A stretch of 64,000 nucleotides of DNA from Ignavibacteriota bacterium. GTDB lineage: Bacteria > Bacteroidota > Ignavibacteria > Tepidaquicellales > Tepidaquicellaceae. Positions 45,075-53,919 of this stretch are shown piece after piece; position 1 is the stretch's first letter; each line of letters starts with the position of its first letter. Both the position numbers and the translations under genes were made by a program. Below the pieces are notes generated by a model that was given only the letters and a program-made list of their open reading frames with translations, was not told the origin of the DNA and did no database searches. The stretch is taken from NCBI GenBank assembly GCA_026390735.1, contig JAPLFJ010000026.1, positions 62,001-126,000 on the forward strand, given 5' to 3'.

Positions 45075-46160
45075 ATGGAAACCAAGAGCACAAAATTCTT
45101 AAATACTGTTGCAGCACTCTTTCTGGTAGGGTTTATATTCTTCATACTGAAAGAATTGCAGGCAATATTACTGCCGTTGTTTATGGCAATAATCATTGCA
45201 TTCCTGTTCGCACCTTTTTACGAATGGATGAAGTCAAAGAGAATTCCATCTGCTGTCGCAATAATCATAGTTGTTGTTACTATACTTGTTATTGCAAACT
45301 TATCGAGCGTGTTTATATACACAAGCATCATTTCTTTTAATGAACAGCTTCCAAAGTATATTCTGAAAGGTGAAATGATAGTAAAATCTTCTCAGAGTTT
45401 CATGCAATCGTTAAACTTACCACCCCAGTACAGTAAAGCAATTGATTTCGGCAGTATGCTTAACGGCGAAAAGATTGCAGGAATAGTGGGCGGACTGGTT
45501 TCAGGCATTGCAGGACTCTTCACAAATTTTATACTCATACTTATATACGTTATCTTTTTTATAACGGAATTAGACAGCATTAAAAAAAGAATTCTAAAAG
45601 CATTCAGTGCTGATAAGGCAAAAACAGTCAGCGAAACATTAAACGACATACTCACAGACGTACGGAAATACATAGTCGGTAAGACACTCGTGAACCTTGC
45701 TCACGCAATTACTATTACGATAATATTCTACATCTTTGGACTCGACTTTGCACTTATATGGGGATTGTTTACTTTTATTTTAGCTTACATACCGACAGTT
45801 GGTTCGCTGATATCAACAATATTGCCGTTCTTAACTGCAATGCTTCAGTACGATAATATATTCACACCGGTTATCCTACTTGTGATAATGACCGTTACAG
45901 GCAGTATGTTCGGAAACATAGTTGAGCCAAAAGTACTCGGCGATAAACTAAACCTCAGTCCTTTACTGCTTTTATTCTCATTAATTTTCTGGGGATATTT
46001 GTGGGGAGTAGTTGGTATGATTCTGTCAGTACCTTTTATGAGTATGATAAAAATAGTATTAAGCAAGTTTGATTCTACAAGACCGATTTCTATACTGATG
46101 TCTTATGATGTTACTGAAAAGCTTGATAAGAATCAAACGGAAATGCAGTTTAAGGAATAA
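45075..46160 (+). CDS. AI-2E family (PerM-like) membrane protein
   Basis: A 361-aa inner-membrane protein with about eight helices and a central soluble-looking stretch (QLPKYILKGEMIVKSSQSFMQ). The conserved pieces are GLVSGIAGLFTNFIL, KTLVNLAHAITITIIFYIFGLD, YIPTVGSLISTILP and EPKVLGDKLNLSPLLLLFSLIFWGYLWG. The family was named for autoinducer-2 export; several members act as Na+/H+ or other exporters, so function is open. Confidence 0.85.
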   Translation: METKSTKFLNTVAALFLVGFIFFILKELQAILLPLFMAIIIAFLFAPFYEWMKSKRIPSAVAIIIVVVTILVIANLSSVFIYTSIISFNEQLPKYILKGEMIVKSSQSFMQSLNLPPQYSKAIDFGSMLNGEKIAGIVGGLVSGIAGLFTNFILILIYVIFFITELDSIKKRILKAFSADKAKTVSETLNDILTDVRKYIVGKTLVNLAHAITITIIFYIFGLDFALIWGLFTFILAYIPTVGSLISTILPFLTAMLQYDNIFTPVILLVIMTVTGSMFGNIVEPKVLGDKLNLSPLLLLFSLIFWGYLWGVVGMILSVPFMSMIKIVLSKFDSTRPISILMSYDVTEKLDKNQTEMQFKE

Positions 46161-46179
46161 TTTAAGAAAATTTTAAATT

Positions 46180-46407
46180 GTAAAGTTTAAATTTCAAATT
46201 TACATTTTAAATTTCAAATTGTTAGTCCCGTAGGGACGAAATATCAATAGCTATAAAAGTTAATATAAATAAAGTCCCGTAGGGACGACATATTAGATTT
46301 ATTAAATTTACATTTTCAAATTTAAAATTGATAGAAATCCCGTAGGGATTTAATATCAGTAGCAAGTAAATGACAAGTTCTTCAATCCCGTAGGGATTGC
46401 ACATTAG
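46180..46407 (+). repeat. Four palindromic CCCGTAGGG repeats with AT-rich direct repeats
   Basis: The gap 46161-46456 holds four hairpin repeats starting near 46224, 46273, 46335 and 46383. Cores are GTCCCGTAGGGAC (twice) and ATCCCGTAGGGAT (twice), each followed by a conserved tail ending ATATTAG, ATATCAGTAG or ACATTAG. Ahead of them TTTAAATTTCAAATT occurs twice (from about 46183). Spacing is about 48-62 bp. Two related copies lie upstream of folP. Confidence 0.88.
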
Positions 46408-46456
46408 ACAAAAACATAAATTACATAAATAAATAATCTAAAAAGAAAGGTTCACA

Positions 46457-48232
46457 ATGACTACGAACAAAAAACTCATTGCCTGGGTTGATGAAATGGC
46501 AAAACTCTGTAAACCTGACAGTATTCACTGGTGCGACGGCTCCGAAGAAGAAAATCAGATGCTTATTAAAGGGTACGTTGACAGCGGTGTCTTTACACCT
46601 ATCCCAAAACGTCCTAACTCGTACTGGGTTGTTTCTGACCCGAAAGACGTTGCACGTGTTGAAGATAAAACATTCATCTGTTCTAAAAATAAAGTTGATG
46701 CGGGTCCTACAAACAACTGGATGGCTCCCGACGAAATGAAAACCCTTATGTCAGGTCTCTACGACGGTTGTATGGTCGGACGCACAATGTATGTCATTCC
46801 TTTCTCGATGGGTCCACTCGGTTCAAAGATTGCCCACATAGGCGTTGAACTTACAGATTCACCGTATGTAGTTATCAATATGCGCATTATGACACGTATG
46901 GGAAAAGCAGTGCTTGATGTACTCGGCGAAGGCGAATTTGTCCCTTGCCTGCACTCAATCGGCTATCCTTTACCAGACGGCAAAAAAGACGTTGCCTGGC
47001 CTTGCAACGACACAAAATATATTTCGCATTTCCCTGAAGAAAGAATGATATGGTCATTCGGTTCAGGATACGGCGGCAACGCATTACTCGGAAAAAAATG
47101 TTTCGCACTCCGCATAGCATCAGTCCTCGCACGCGATGAAGGCTGGCTTGCAGAGCATATGTTAATACTCGGTTTAACTCCACCAAACGGAGAGAAGAAG
47201 TACATCGCAGCAGCGTTCCCGTCTGCCTGCGGAAAAACAAACCTCGCAATGCTCACACCTTCCATCCCGGGATGGAAAGTTGAAACTGTCGGAGACGACA
47301 TTGCCTGGATGAAATTCGGCGAAGACGGACGCCTTTACGCAATCAATCCTGAATACGGATTCTTCGGCGTGGCTCCGGGAACTTCGATGAAGACAAACGC
47401 AAACGCAATGCTTTCCTGCGAGTCGAACTCCATCTTCACAAACGTAGCCTTCACAGACGACGGCGATATATGGTGGGAAGGAATGACAGACGAAAAGCCT
47501 GCACACTTAATAGACTGGAATAAAAACGACTGGACACCTGCATCGGGCAAACCATCGTCGCATCCAAACTCACGTTTCACGGCACCTGCAAAACAGTGTC
47601 CTGTAATCGATGCAGCGTGGGAAGACCCGAAAGGCGTGCCTATCAGCGCATTCTTCTTCGGCGGACGCAGAGAAAGTTTTGTACCGCTAATCAACGAAGC
47701 ATACGACTGGAATCACGGAGTTTATATGGGCTCAGCCTGTGCCTCCGAAACCACAGCCGCAGCAGCGGGAGCAGTCGGCACACTCCGCCACGACCCGTTT
47801 GCAATGTTACCGTTCTGCGGATACAACATGGGCGACTACTTCAAACACTGGATAAACATCGGAACAAAATCATCAGCGGATAAACTGCCGAAAATATTCT
47901 TCGTAAACTGGTTCCGCAAAAACGAAGCAGGCAAGTTCATCTGGCCGGGATACGGCGACAACATACGTGCACTCAAATGGGCAATCGAAAGAGTAAACGG
48001 CACAGGAAAGTATATTGATACACCAATCGGCAGACTTCCTGCAGAAGGTGCAATCGATATGGACGGACTCGACATCTCTGCAGAAGACTTCAAGAAACTC
48101 TTCACCATCAACAAAGAAACCGGTCTTGCAGAAGTAGCCGAAATGCGCGAATACTATAAGAAGTTCGGTGACAGACTACCAAAAGAACTCACCATCGAAC
48201 TCGACAAGATAGAAGAAAGATTAAAGAAGTAA
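46457..48232 (+). CDS. pckG: Phosphoenolpyruvate carboxykinase, GTP-dependent
   Basis: Makes PEP from oxaloacetate and GTP, linking the citric acid cycle to gluconeogenesis. The 591-aa enzyme shows the GTP-type P-loop FPSACGKTN (254-262) with the reactive Cys258, plus [16 protein letters not shown] and [15 protein letters not shown]. Codon use is rich in C-ending codons (AAC, CTC, GGC), unlike its neighbours, as expected for a highly expressed gene. Leader contains the palindromic repeats. Confidence 0.96.
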   Translation: MTTNKKLIAWVDEMAKLCKPDSIHWCDGSEEENQMLIKGYVDSGVFTPIPKRPNSYWVVSDPKDVARVEDKTFICSKNKVDAGPTNNWMAPDEMKTLMSGLYDGCMVGRTMYVIPFSMGPLGSKIAHIGVELTDSPYVVINMRIMTRMGKAVLDVLGEGEFVPCLHSIGYPLPDGKKDVAWPCNDTKYISHFPEERMIWSFGSGYGGNALLGKKCFALRIASVLARDEGWLAEHMLILGLTPPNGEKKYIAAAFPSACGKTNLAMLTPSIPGWKVETVGDDIAWMKFGEDGRLYAINPEYGFFGVAPGTSMKTNANAMLSCESNSIFTNVAFTDDGDIWWEGMTDEKPAHLIDWNKNDWTPASGKPSSHPNSRFTAPAKQCPVIDAAWEDPKGVPISAFFFGGRRESFVPLINEAYDWNHGVYMGSACASETTAAAAGAVGTLRHDPFAMLPFCGYNMGDYFKHWINIGTKSSADKLPKIFFVNWFRKNEAGKFIWPGYGDNIRALKWAIERVNGTGKYIDTPIGRLPAEGAIDMDGLDISAEDFKKLFTINKETGLAEVAEMREYYKKFGDRLPKELTIELDKIEERLKK

Positions 48233-48243
48233 ATTAAATCATA

Positions 48244-48276
48244 AAGCCCGGGGCAAACAACCTCGGGCTTTTTTGT
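48244..48276 (+). terminator. Rho-independent terminator after pckG
   Basis: Stem AAGCCCGGGG (about 48245-48254) with CCTCGGGCTT (one G-T wobble), loop of about seven bases, then TTTTTTG. Confidence 0.92.
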
Positions 48277-48353
48277 ATATGCAATAATCTCTATTTCACC
48301 ATTCCGTAATAACATATAAATAATCTTCCAATAATTGAAAATCCTTTTTAAAA

Positions 48354-48388
48354 ATGCTACTTATAGAATGTAGATTTATAAGTAGCAT
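48354..48388 (+). promoter_or_regulatory. Palindromic operator (C-box-like) of the R-M controller
   Basis: A perfect inverted repeat with 12-bp arms, ATGCTACTTATA (48354-48365) and TATAAGTAGCAT (48377-48388), 11 bp spacer. It ends 25 bp before the controller ATG. The ACTTATAG core resembles the operators of known restriction-modification controller proteins (GACTTATAGTC-like boxes, from memory), so the regulator likely controls its own operon. Confidence 0.7.
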
Positions 48389-48413
48389 CTTAATAATTTA
48401 CTTAAAAAACCGT

Positions 48414-48623
48414 ATGGATATTCTTAAAAAACTTGGCAGTAATATACGAGAACAAAGAACAAAATTAGATCTTTCACAAGAAATGCTTGCAAATAATGCA
48501 GAAATACATAGAACATATTTAGGGGCAGTAGAAAGAGGAGAAAAAAATGTGTCATTTAAAAATCTGTATAAAATTGCAAAAGCTCTTAAAGTTTCCGTTA
48601 GCGATTTAACTAAACTAATATAG
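48414..48623 (+). CDS. XRE-family controller protein of the R-M system
   Basis: A 69-aa helix-turn-helix protein: LGSNIREQRTKLDLSQEMLANNAEIHRTYLG, VERGEKNVSFKNLYKIAKAL. It matches the size and fold of C proteins that time restriction enzyme expression after entry into a new host. The start at 48414 is chosen because the upstream open frame runs through the operator palindrome. It precedes the methyltransferase by 15 bp on the same strand. Confidence 0.85.
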   Translation: MDILKKLGSNIREQRTKLDLSQEMLANNAEIHRTYLGAVERGEKNVSFKNLYKIAKALKVSVSDLTKLI

Positions 48624-48638
48624 TACACGAAGTAAATT

Positions 48639-49769
48639 ATGCAAACTAAAAAGGAAAAGATAAATTATATCGCTGCTACACTAAATTATGAAGTTAATGA
48701 ACCACAACTTGAATTAATTTACACTAAACTTTATAATAAGAAAGAAGCTGAAAAGAAATTTAGATTTATAGATTTATTTGCAGGTATAGGAGGTATACGT
48801 TTTCCTTTTGAAAAACTTGGCGGGGAATGTGTATTTACTTCTGAATGGGATGTGAATTGCCAAAAGACGTATTTTGCAAATTATGGAGAAATTCCAAATG
48901 GAGATATAAATTCTATTGAAGTTAATAGTATCCCAAATCACGATATTTTATTAGCTGGTTTTCCCTGTCAGGCATTTAGTGTTGCAGGTTATAGAAAAGG
49001 GTTTGATGATACTAGAGGGACTTTGTTCTTTAATATTGCTGAGATATTGAAAGAACATAGACCAATCGGCTTTTTATTAGAAAATGTAAAAGGATTAGTC
49101 GGTCACAATCACGGTAATACATTTGCAAGAATTAAAGAAGTATTGGAAAAGGAATTAGAATATAAAATATATACTAAAGTTCTTAATTCAATGACTCATG
49201 CCAATATCCCACAGAATAGGGAAAGAATTATTATTATAGGTGTAAGAAAGGATATAAATTCTTTAGGTGAAGAACATAACATTCACCATGAGTTTCCACC
49301 TGAGGAAATTAAATTAACCAAAACAATACATGACTTAATTGAAAAAGACAAGAAGGATGAAAAATATTATTACAATAAGAATCATAAGTATTATGAAGAA
49401 TTGAACAAAAGCCTTAAATCTAAAGACACTATTTATCAATGGCGAAGACATTATGTCAGAGAAAACAAAAACAATGTTTGCCCGACTCTTACTGCAAATA
49501 TGGGAACAGGTGGTCATAATGTACCAATAATAAGAGATAGTTTTGGCATAAGAAAACTAACTCCGAAAGAATGTGCAAGATTTCAGGGTTTCCCAGAAAA
49601 TTTCATATTGCCAAATAATTTGGCTGATAGTAAGTTGTACTATCAAATCGGTAATTCGGTTACAGTACCATTAATTAAAAGAGTAGCAGATAATTTTATT
49701 AATTATTTAATTAAACTTGATGCATTTTCTAGAGAATCAAACAACTGGAAGCAGAGAAAAGTATTGTAA
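48639..49769 (+). CDS. C5-cytosine DNA methyltransferase
   Basis: A 376-aa modification enzyme. Motif I is DLFAGIGG (45-52), motif IV GFPCQAFS with catalytic Cys110, motif VI LLENVKGL, motif VIII QNRERI and motif X QIGNSVTVPLI. The target-recognition region is between about residues 225 and 315 and cannot be read for specificity. An N-terminal 40-residue extension (helical) precedes motif I. The gene is AT-rich, as is the whole island. It overlaps the restriction gene by about 50 bp. Confidence 0.95.
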   Translation: MQTKKEKINYIAATLNYEVNEPQLELIYTKLYNKKEAEKKFRFIDLFAGIGGIRFPFEKLGGECVFTSEWDVNCQKTYFANYGEIPNGDINSIEVNSIPNHDILLAGFPCQAFSVAGYRKGFDDTRGTLFFNIAEILKEHRPIGFLLENVKGLVGHNHGNTFARIKEVLEKELEYKIYTKVLNSMTHANIPQNRERIIIIGVRKDINSLGEEHNIHHEFPPEEIKLTKTIHDLIEKDKKDEKYYYNKNHKYYEELNKSLKSKDTIYQWRRHYVRENKNNVCPTLTANMGTGGHNVPIIRDSFGIRKLTPKECARFQGFPENFILPNNLADSKLYYQIGNSVTVPLIKRVADNFINYLIKLDAFSRESNNWKQRKVL

Positions 49770-50868
49770 TTATTTAAAAGCTGTATCTTCTTTGTCTAAT
49801 TTATTTAGTGATTCGAGTGTACCTTATATTAATTATAGGGTAGCTGAAAACTTATTCTGTAAAGCCTTCGAAGCTGACAATTTGTCCCGTTCTGATATTT
49901 CATATGATGCAAGGAAAGATAAAATTGGAATTGGTATCAAAACATTTATAAATCAAAAAATATCGAAGTTTGAAAAAGTCGCTGAGTTCAATGTATTAAG
50001 TAAGAAAATTAAAACACTTGAAGGAATTAGTTTAGCTGAAAAACTTGCAGACTTCAGAAATGAAAGAATAGATTTTGCAAATCGCACTTATGAAATTGAA
50101 AAAGGTCTTTATCATTGCATTACTCGAAGCGATAAAAAGTTAATTATTTTTGAAACGGAATATAAAACAATCGATAAGGATTCACTAAAAATAGTTAAAT
50201 CAACAGATGCCTCCCTGCATTTTAAGGACAGATTTAATAATTATCTTTACAACCATTCAAAAAGTACATTATTCCAGAAGTTTGAGAAACCTGAAAATGC
50301 TTTAGAGTTAAAAGTTAATATTATTGATGACCCATTTGATTTAATCCTAAAACTTTTGAATTTTAAAGGATTATCATTTAATAGTGAAATTGGAACAGCA
50401 GGTATAGATTATGTGATACTCCCGCTATATTCAACTGCTTTAAGTAATGAAAAGCAAAAAGTGGTTCCTGAAAAAAGCGGTTTAAATCAGTGGAACGCAG
50501 GCGGCAGGGCAAGAAAGCCCGGAGAATTATATATTCCTGTTCCATCAGCTATTCATAAGAAATATCCTAAGTTCTTCCCAACAAGAGATGTTGTATTTAC
50601 ATTGAAGACACCTGATAATGAAGTACTGAATGCAAAATTGTGCCAGGAAAATTCCAAGGCGTTAATGACTAATCCAAACGATGCCTTAGAGAAATGGATG
50701 CTAAGAAAAGTATTGGAGGTTAAAACGAATAAAATTCTTACTTATGATAGACTATTGGAAGTTGGAGTTGACAGCGTAATAATCACTAAAATTAAATCTG
50801 GTGAATATAAAATTGATTTTGCAGCGATTGATTCATACGATTCATTCTCGGAAAAGTATTTAACTTAA
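49720..50868 (+). CDS. Probable type II restriction endonuclease with B3-like C-terminus
   Basis: A 382-aa protein encoded next to the methyltransferase. The C-terminal third (EKSGLNQWNAGGRARKPGE, PVPSAIHKKYPKFFP, CQENSKALMTNPNDALEKW) resembles the B3-type DNA-recognition domain of NgoFVII-like enzymes (my recollection). The N-terminal half has Asp63 and GIGIKTF (70-76) then VAEFN, which could be a PD-(D/E)xK-type core, but I cannot fix the catalytic residues. An ATG at 49720 is used; TTG at 49717 precedes it. Confidence 0.75.
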   Translation: MHFLENQTTGSREKYCNYLKAVSSLSNLFSDSSVPYINYRVAENLFCKAFEADNLSRSDISYDARKDKIGIGIKTFINQKISKFEKVAEFNVLSKKIKTLEGISLAEKLADFRNERIDFANRTYEIEKGLYHCITRSDKKLIIFETEYKTIDKDSLKIVKSTDASLHFKDRFNNYLYNHSKSTLFQKFEKPENALELKVNIIDDPFDLILKLLNFKGLSFNSEIGTAGIDYVILPLYSTALSNEKQKVVPEKSGLNQWNAGGRARKPGELYIPVPSAIHKKYPKFFPTRDVVFTLKTPDNEVLNAKLCQENSKALMTNPNDALEKWMLRKVLEVKTNKILTYDRLLEVGVDSVIITKIKSGEYKIDFAAIDSYDSFSEKYLT

Positions 50869-50876
50869 ATTTGGCA

Positions 50877-51281
50877 ATGGATAATCTTACTCCTGATCAG
50901 CGCAAGAAAAACATGAGTAATATTAAATCTAAAGATACTCTTCCCGAAAGATTAGTTGAAGCATACCTTAATCGAAAGAAAATCTACGTTAGCAGAAAAT
51001 ACAATAATATTGTTGGTAAACCTGATTTTATATTTAGACGGAAAAAAGTATTACTTTTTGTCGATTCGGACTTTTGGCATGGACACTTAAAAAGATGTGT
51101 TATGCCTAAATCAAATCAAGAGTATTGGAATAAAAAGATATTAAGAAATAGAGAACGTGATAAAATTGTTAACAAACAACTTCGAAAAGAAGGATGGACA
51201 GTGATAAGAGTTTGGGAATACGATATTAAAAAGAACGTTGAACAGTCTTTAAGAAAAGTAATTAAAGCAATAGATAAATAG
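50877..51281 (+). CDS. vsr: Very short patch repair endonuclease Vsr
   Basis: A 134-aa Vsr nuclease: it starts with LTPDQRKKNMSNIKSKDTLPE, then RKYNNIVGKPDFIFRRKKVLLFVDSDFWHGH and a basic RERDKIVNKQLRKEGW and ending VIRVWEYDI. Vsr nicks T:G mismatches made when 5-methylcytosine deaminates, and is a regular companion of C5 methyltransferases. In the usual DGCFWHGC motif the Gly-Cys and the last Cys are replaced here (DSDFWHGH). TTG at 50871 is an alternative start. Confidence 0.9.
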   Translation: MDNLTPDQRKKNMSNIKSKDTLPERLVEAYLNRKKIYVSRKYNNIVGKPDFIFRRKKVLLFVDSDFWHGHLKRCVMPKSNQEYWNKKILRNRERDKIVNKQLRKEGWTVIRVWEYDIKKNVEQSLRKVIKAIDK

Positions 51282-51293
51282 CTAAGAAATGCT

Positions 51294-52040
51294 TTGTCAA
51301 AACTTAATCTAAAATATTCTCCATCTAATACCATCGTCTGCTGGCTGAAGCAGAAGAACGACTTATCAATTCTGCTGAATGAGGGATGGTACAGAATCCC
51401 CGTGAAAACTAATCTTGAAAATCTGCATAAGGTGAAATATCTGGCGTTCTATCAGTCGTACGCATTCGGCAAAGCTGCTTGCATCATTAAACATTATGGG
51501 ACGATTGAGAAAATTGATACAGTTAAACGCACAGAATTATTCCCGAAAGAAAAACTAAATGAGAAAAGTGACGATGAGTACTATAAGATTAAGATGAAGG
51601 ATATGAACATTCTCGAAACTCCAATCCCAAGCAAACGGCACAGAAGAATCATTTTCATAAATACTACTCTGGAAAAACTACTATCGGCAACGGAAGTAAA
51701 CGACTTGTACAATGAAAGTCCGCTTGAAGATGTTCTATGGAACGGTATGAAGCAAAACAACATTGTAGCCGAAAGACAATACTTCCTACGCGGCAGTAAT
51801 AATATGTACTGCCTCGACTTTGCCGCTTTCTGCAAAAAAGGAAACCTCAACATCGAATGCGACGGCGATGCTTACCACATCGGAAAGGAAAAAGCTGTAA
51901 AAGACAATCGCCGCGACAACTATCTGACTAAGAAGGGCTGGAGCATTCTCCGCTATTCTACTACACAATTGCACGACACTGACGAATGTATAGAAGAAAT
52001 TCGCGAATCCATTTCTCAAAAGGGCGGGATTGAAAAATAA
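51294..52040 (+). CDS. DUF559/Vsr-like nuclease-domain protein
   Basis: A 248-aa protein. The C-terminal 110 residues have the DUF559 pattern of PD-(D/E)xK nucleases: NNIVAERQYFLRG, YCLDFAAFCKKGNLNIECDGDAYH (Asp, then Glu-x-Asp), KDNRRDNYLTKKGWSILRYS. The N-terminal 130 residues (WYRIPVKTNL, LAFYQSYAFGKAACII) are a separate domain I do not recognise. It starts with TTG 12 bp after vsr, on the same strand, so it belongs to the R-M island. It may be a second repair or restriction nuclease. Confidence 0.75.
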   Translation: MSKLNLKYSPSNTIVCWLKQKNDLSILLNEGWYRIPVKTNLENLHKVKYLAFYQSYAFGKAACIIKHYGTIEKIDTVKRTELFPKEKLNEKSDDEYYKIKMKDMNILETPIPSKRHRRIIFINTTLEKLLSATEVNDLYNESPLEDVLWNGMKQNNIVAERQYFLRGSNNMYCLDFAAFCKKGNLNIECDGDAYHIGKEKAVKDNRRDNYLTKKGWSILRYSTTQLHDTDECIEEIRESISQKGGIEK

Positions 52041-52127
52041 ATTCTAATTCCATTTGAAAAAAACACCCTCCATAGTTTTTCTTTAATATAATCCGAACAA
52101 ATCATTCTTTTTTACCGTAGTATACTT

Positions 52128-53057
52128 ATGAATAATATTATTATTACTGAAGACCTCTGTTACGAGTTTGCGAAAGGCACGGCGGTCCTAAAAAACGTTA
52201 ACCTGATTGTTCCGGAAGGTGCTGTGTACGGTTTCCTCGGTCCGAACGGTGCAGGGAAAACCACTACGCTTAGGTTGCTGCTCGGACTTCTGAGGATGCA
52301 GAAGGGGAGTGTTAAGATTTTTGGAAATTCCTTTGCGCAAAACAGGATTAGCATCCTGAAGCAGACGGGCTCGCTGATTGAACAGCCGTCTTTGTATCCG
52401 CATCTTACGGGAAGTGAGAATCTGGATGTGTACAGAATCATTTACGGGTGCACAAAGCAGCGCGTTGAAGAAGTGCTGAAGCTTGTGAAACTGGATGACG
52501 CACGGGGAAAGCTTGTTAAGGCGTATTCGCTCGGTATGAAGCAAAGACTTTCGATAGCTCTTGCTCTGCTGCATAAGCCGAAGCTTCTGATTCTTGACGA
52601 GCCGACGAACGGTCTCGACCCGCAGGGGATTATTGAAATCAGAGAGCTTATCACGTCGCTGGCAAAAGATACGGGAGTTACGGTTCTGGTTTCTAGCCAT
52701 AACCTCAGCGAGGTGGAAAAGACTGCAACACACGTTGGGATTATAAACAAAGGGTCGTTGCTTTTTCAGGGAAACATAGAAGAGCTGCAGAAGATGAAGG
52801 CAAAGAATAAGAAAGTGATGATTTGCACTTCGGATAATGATGCTTCGCTCGGAATTGCGAAAAGATTTTTTGCCGATGCTGAAATCAAAGGCGAAGAGAT
52901 TCTGATTAGTGCGGATGATAAAGATAAAATAGCTTTGCTGAACGAAGAATTGGTGCACGGAGGAATCGGCGTTTATGAAATATCAACGATGAAAAATAAT
53001 CTTGAGGACTTATTTATTGAATTAACCACGAAGGACAATGCTGACATCAATAATTAA
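52128..53057 (+). CDS. ABC transporter ATP-binding protein
   Basis: A 309-aa ABC ATPase of the bacitracin/lantibiotic-export type. Walker A GPNGAGKT (38-45), Q-loop GSLIEQPSLYPHLTG, signature SLGMKQ (134-139), Walker B LLILDEP (153-159) and switch SSHNL. The last 80 residues are an accessory domain. It overlaps the permease gene by 20 bp. Codons are G-rich (CTG, AAG, TCG), unlike the R-M island upstream. Confidence 0.93.
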   Translation: MNNIIITEDLCYEFAKGTAVLKNVNLIVPEGAVYGFLGPNGAGKTTTLRLLLGLLRMQKGSVKIFGNSFAQNRISILKQTGSLIEQPSLYPHLTGSENLDVYRIIYGCTKQRVEEVLKLVKLDDARGKLVKAYSLGMKQRLSIALALLHKPKLLILDEPTNGLDPQGIIEIRELITSLAKDTGVTVLVSSHNLSEVEKTATHVGIINKGSLLFQGNIEELQKMKAKNKKVMICTSDNDASLGIAKRFFADAEIKGEEILISADDKDKIALLNEELVHGGIGVYEISTMKNNLEDLFIELTTKDNADINN

Positions 53058-53805
53058 AACTGAGTTTCTTAAATCAAAAAGAAGTGCATCTGTTAGGCTG
53101 ACGCTTATCGGTTCGGCATTTATACCGTTTATATTTCTAATGATATACATTTTTAAGCCCGAACATTTTATGAAAGCCCTTGCGGTGAATCCGTGGATAG
53201 AGCATTACCTTAACGGTTATCAGTCGGGTACTGCTTTTCTTCTGCCGATGTTTATAATACTGATTACGAGTCTTGTGACGCAGACGGAAACGAAGAACAA
53301 TGCCTGGAAGCAGGTTTATGCTTCGCCCGTTAGCATCACATCGGTGGTTCTTGCAAAGTTTATAATGGTACAGGTGATAATCATATCGTGCTTTATACTT
53401 TTTGATTTATATATGGGGCTTACTGCCGTTGCTGCTAACATTGTTAATCCGGGATATAAATTCTTCTCGTCGCATCTGGATATGAATGCAGTGATGATGT
53501 ATACTCTGAAAATATACACTGCAACGCTTGCGATATCGGCGATACAGTTCTGGATTAGTCTGAGGTTTAAAAACTACATTTTGCCGCTTGGAATAGGAAT
53601 GGCTTTACTGATAACCGGACTGATAGTTATGAACTGGGAATACATTTATCTTTATCCTTATGCGTATCCGCTGCTGACTTTTATGTCTTCAATCAAGCAA
53701 AACCAGAACTGGCTCGTAAAGCACGAATATATTTCAATGGGATATGCATTGGTAATACTTTTGTTAACAATAGTAGATGTGAACAGGTTTAAAGAAAAGG
53801 GATAG
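53038..53805 (+). CDS. ABC-2 type permease
   Basis: A 255-aa membrane protein with about six helices, fitting the ABC-2/lantibiotic immunity permease layout: N-terminal TEFLKSKRSASVRLT, helix 1 at 22-42, cytoplasmic loop TQTETKNNAWKQVYASPVS (conserved in this group), four further helices and a short basic end. Together with the ATPase it would export a peptide, lipid or antibiotic; substrate unknown. Confidence 0.85.
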   Translation: MLTSIIKTEFLKSKRSASVRLTLIGSAFIPFIFLMIYIFKPEHFMKALAVNPWIEHYLNGYQSGTAFLLPMFIILITSLVTQTETKNNAWKQVYASPVSITSVVLAKFIMVQVIIISCFILFDLYMGLTAVAANIVNPGYKFFSSHLDMNAVMMYTLKIYTATLAISAIQFWISLRFKNYILPLGIGMALLITGLIVMNWEYIYLYPYAYPLLTFMSSIKQNQNWLVKHEYISMGYALVILLLTIVDVNRFKEKG

Positions 53806-53919
53806 TAACAGGCAATTGATTCAGGAAATTTATTGTTCTGGCACTGTCTTTTGCAATCATAAACAGCAAAAATACCAATTCCGGATAATTTAAGACTGAA
53901 ACTTTGTTTTAAGACTAAT

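Noticed and set aside
46224-46407. CRISPR array
   Set aside because: The repeat core is short and palindromic, spacers are AT-rich and uneven (about 20-35 bp), and related copies occur singly elsewhere.
47174-47694. Long antisense frames opposite pckG
   Set aside because: They mirror the strong codon bias of pckG and lack any start signal or recognisable protein.
53839-53855. Sigma-54-like promoter TGGCAC...TTTGCA
   Set aside because: The GG and GC elements are 11 bp apart rather than the strict 10, and no gene follows in that direction.
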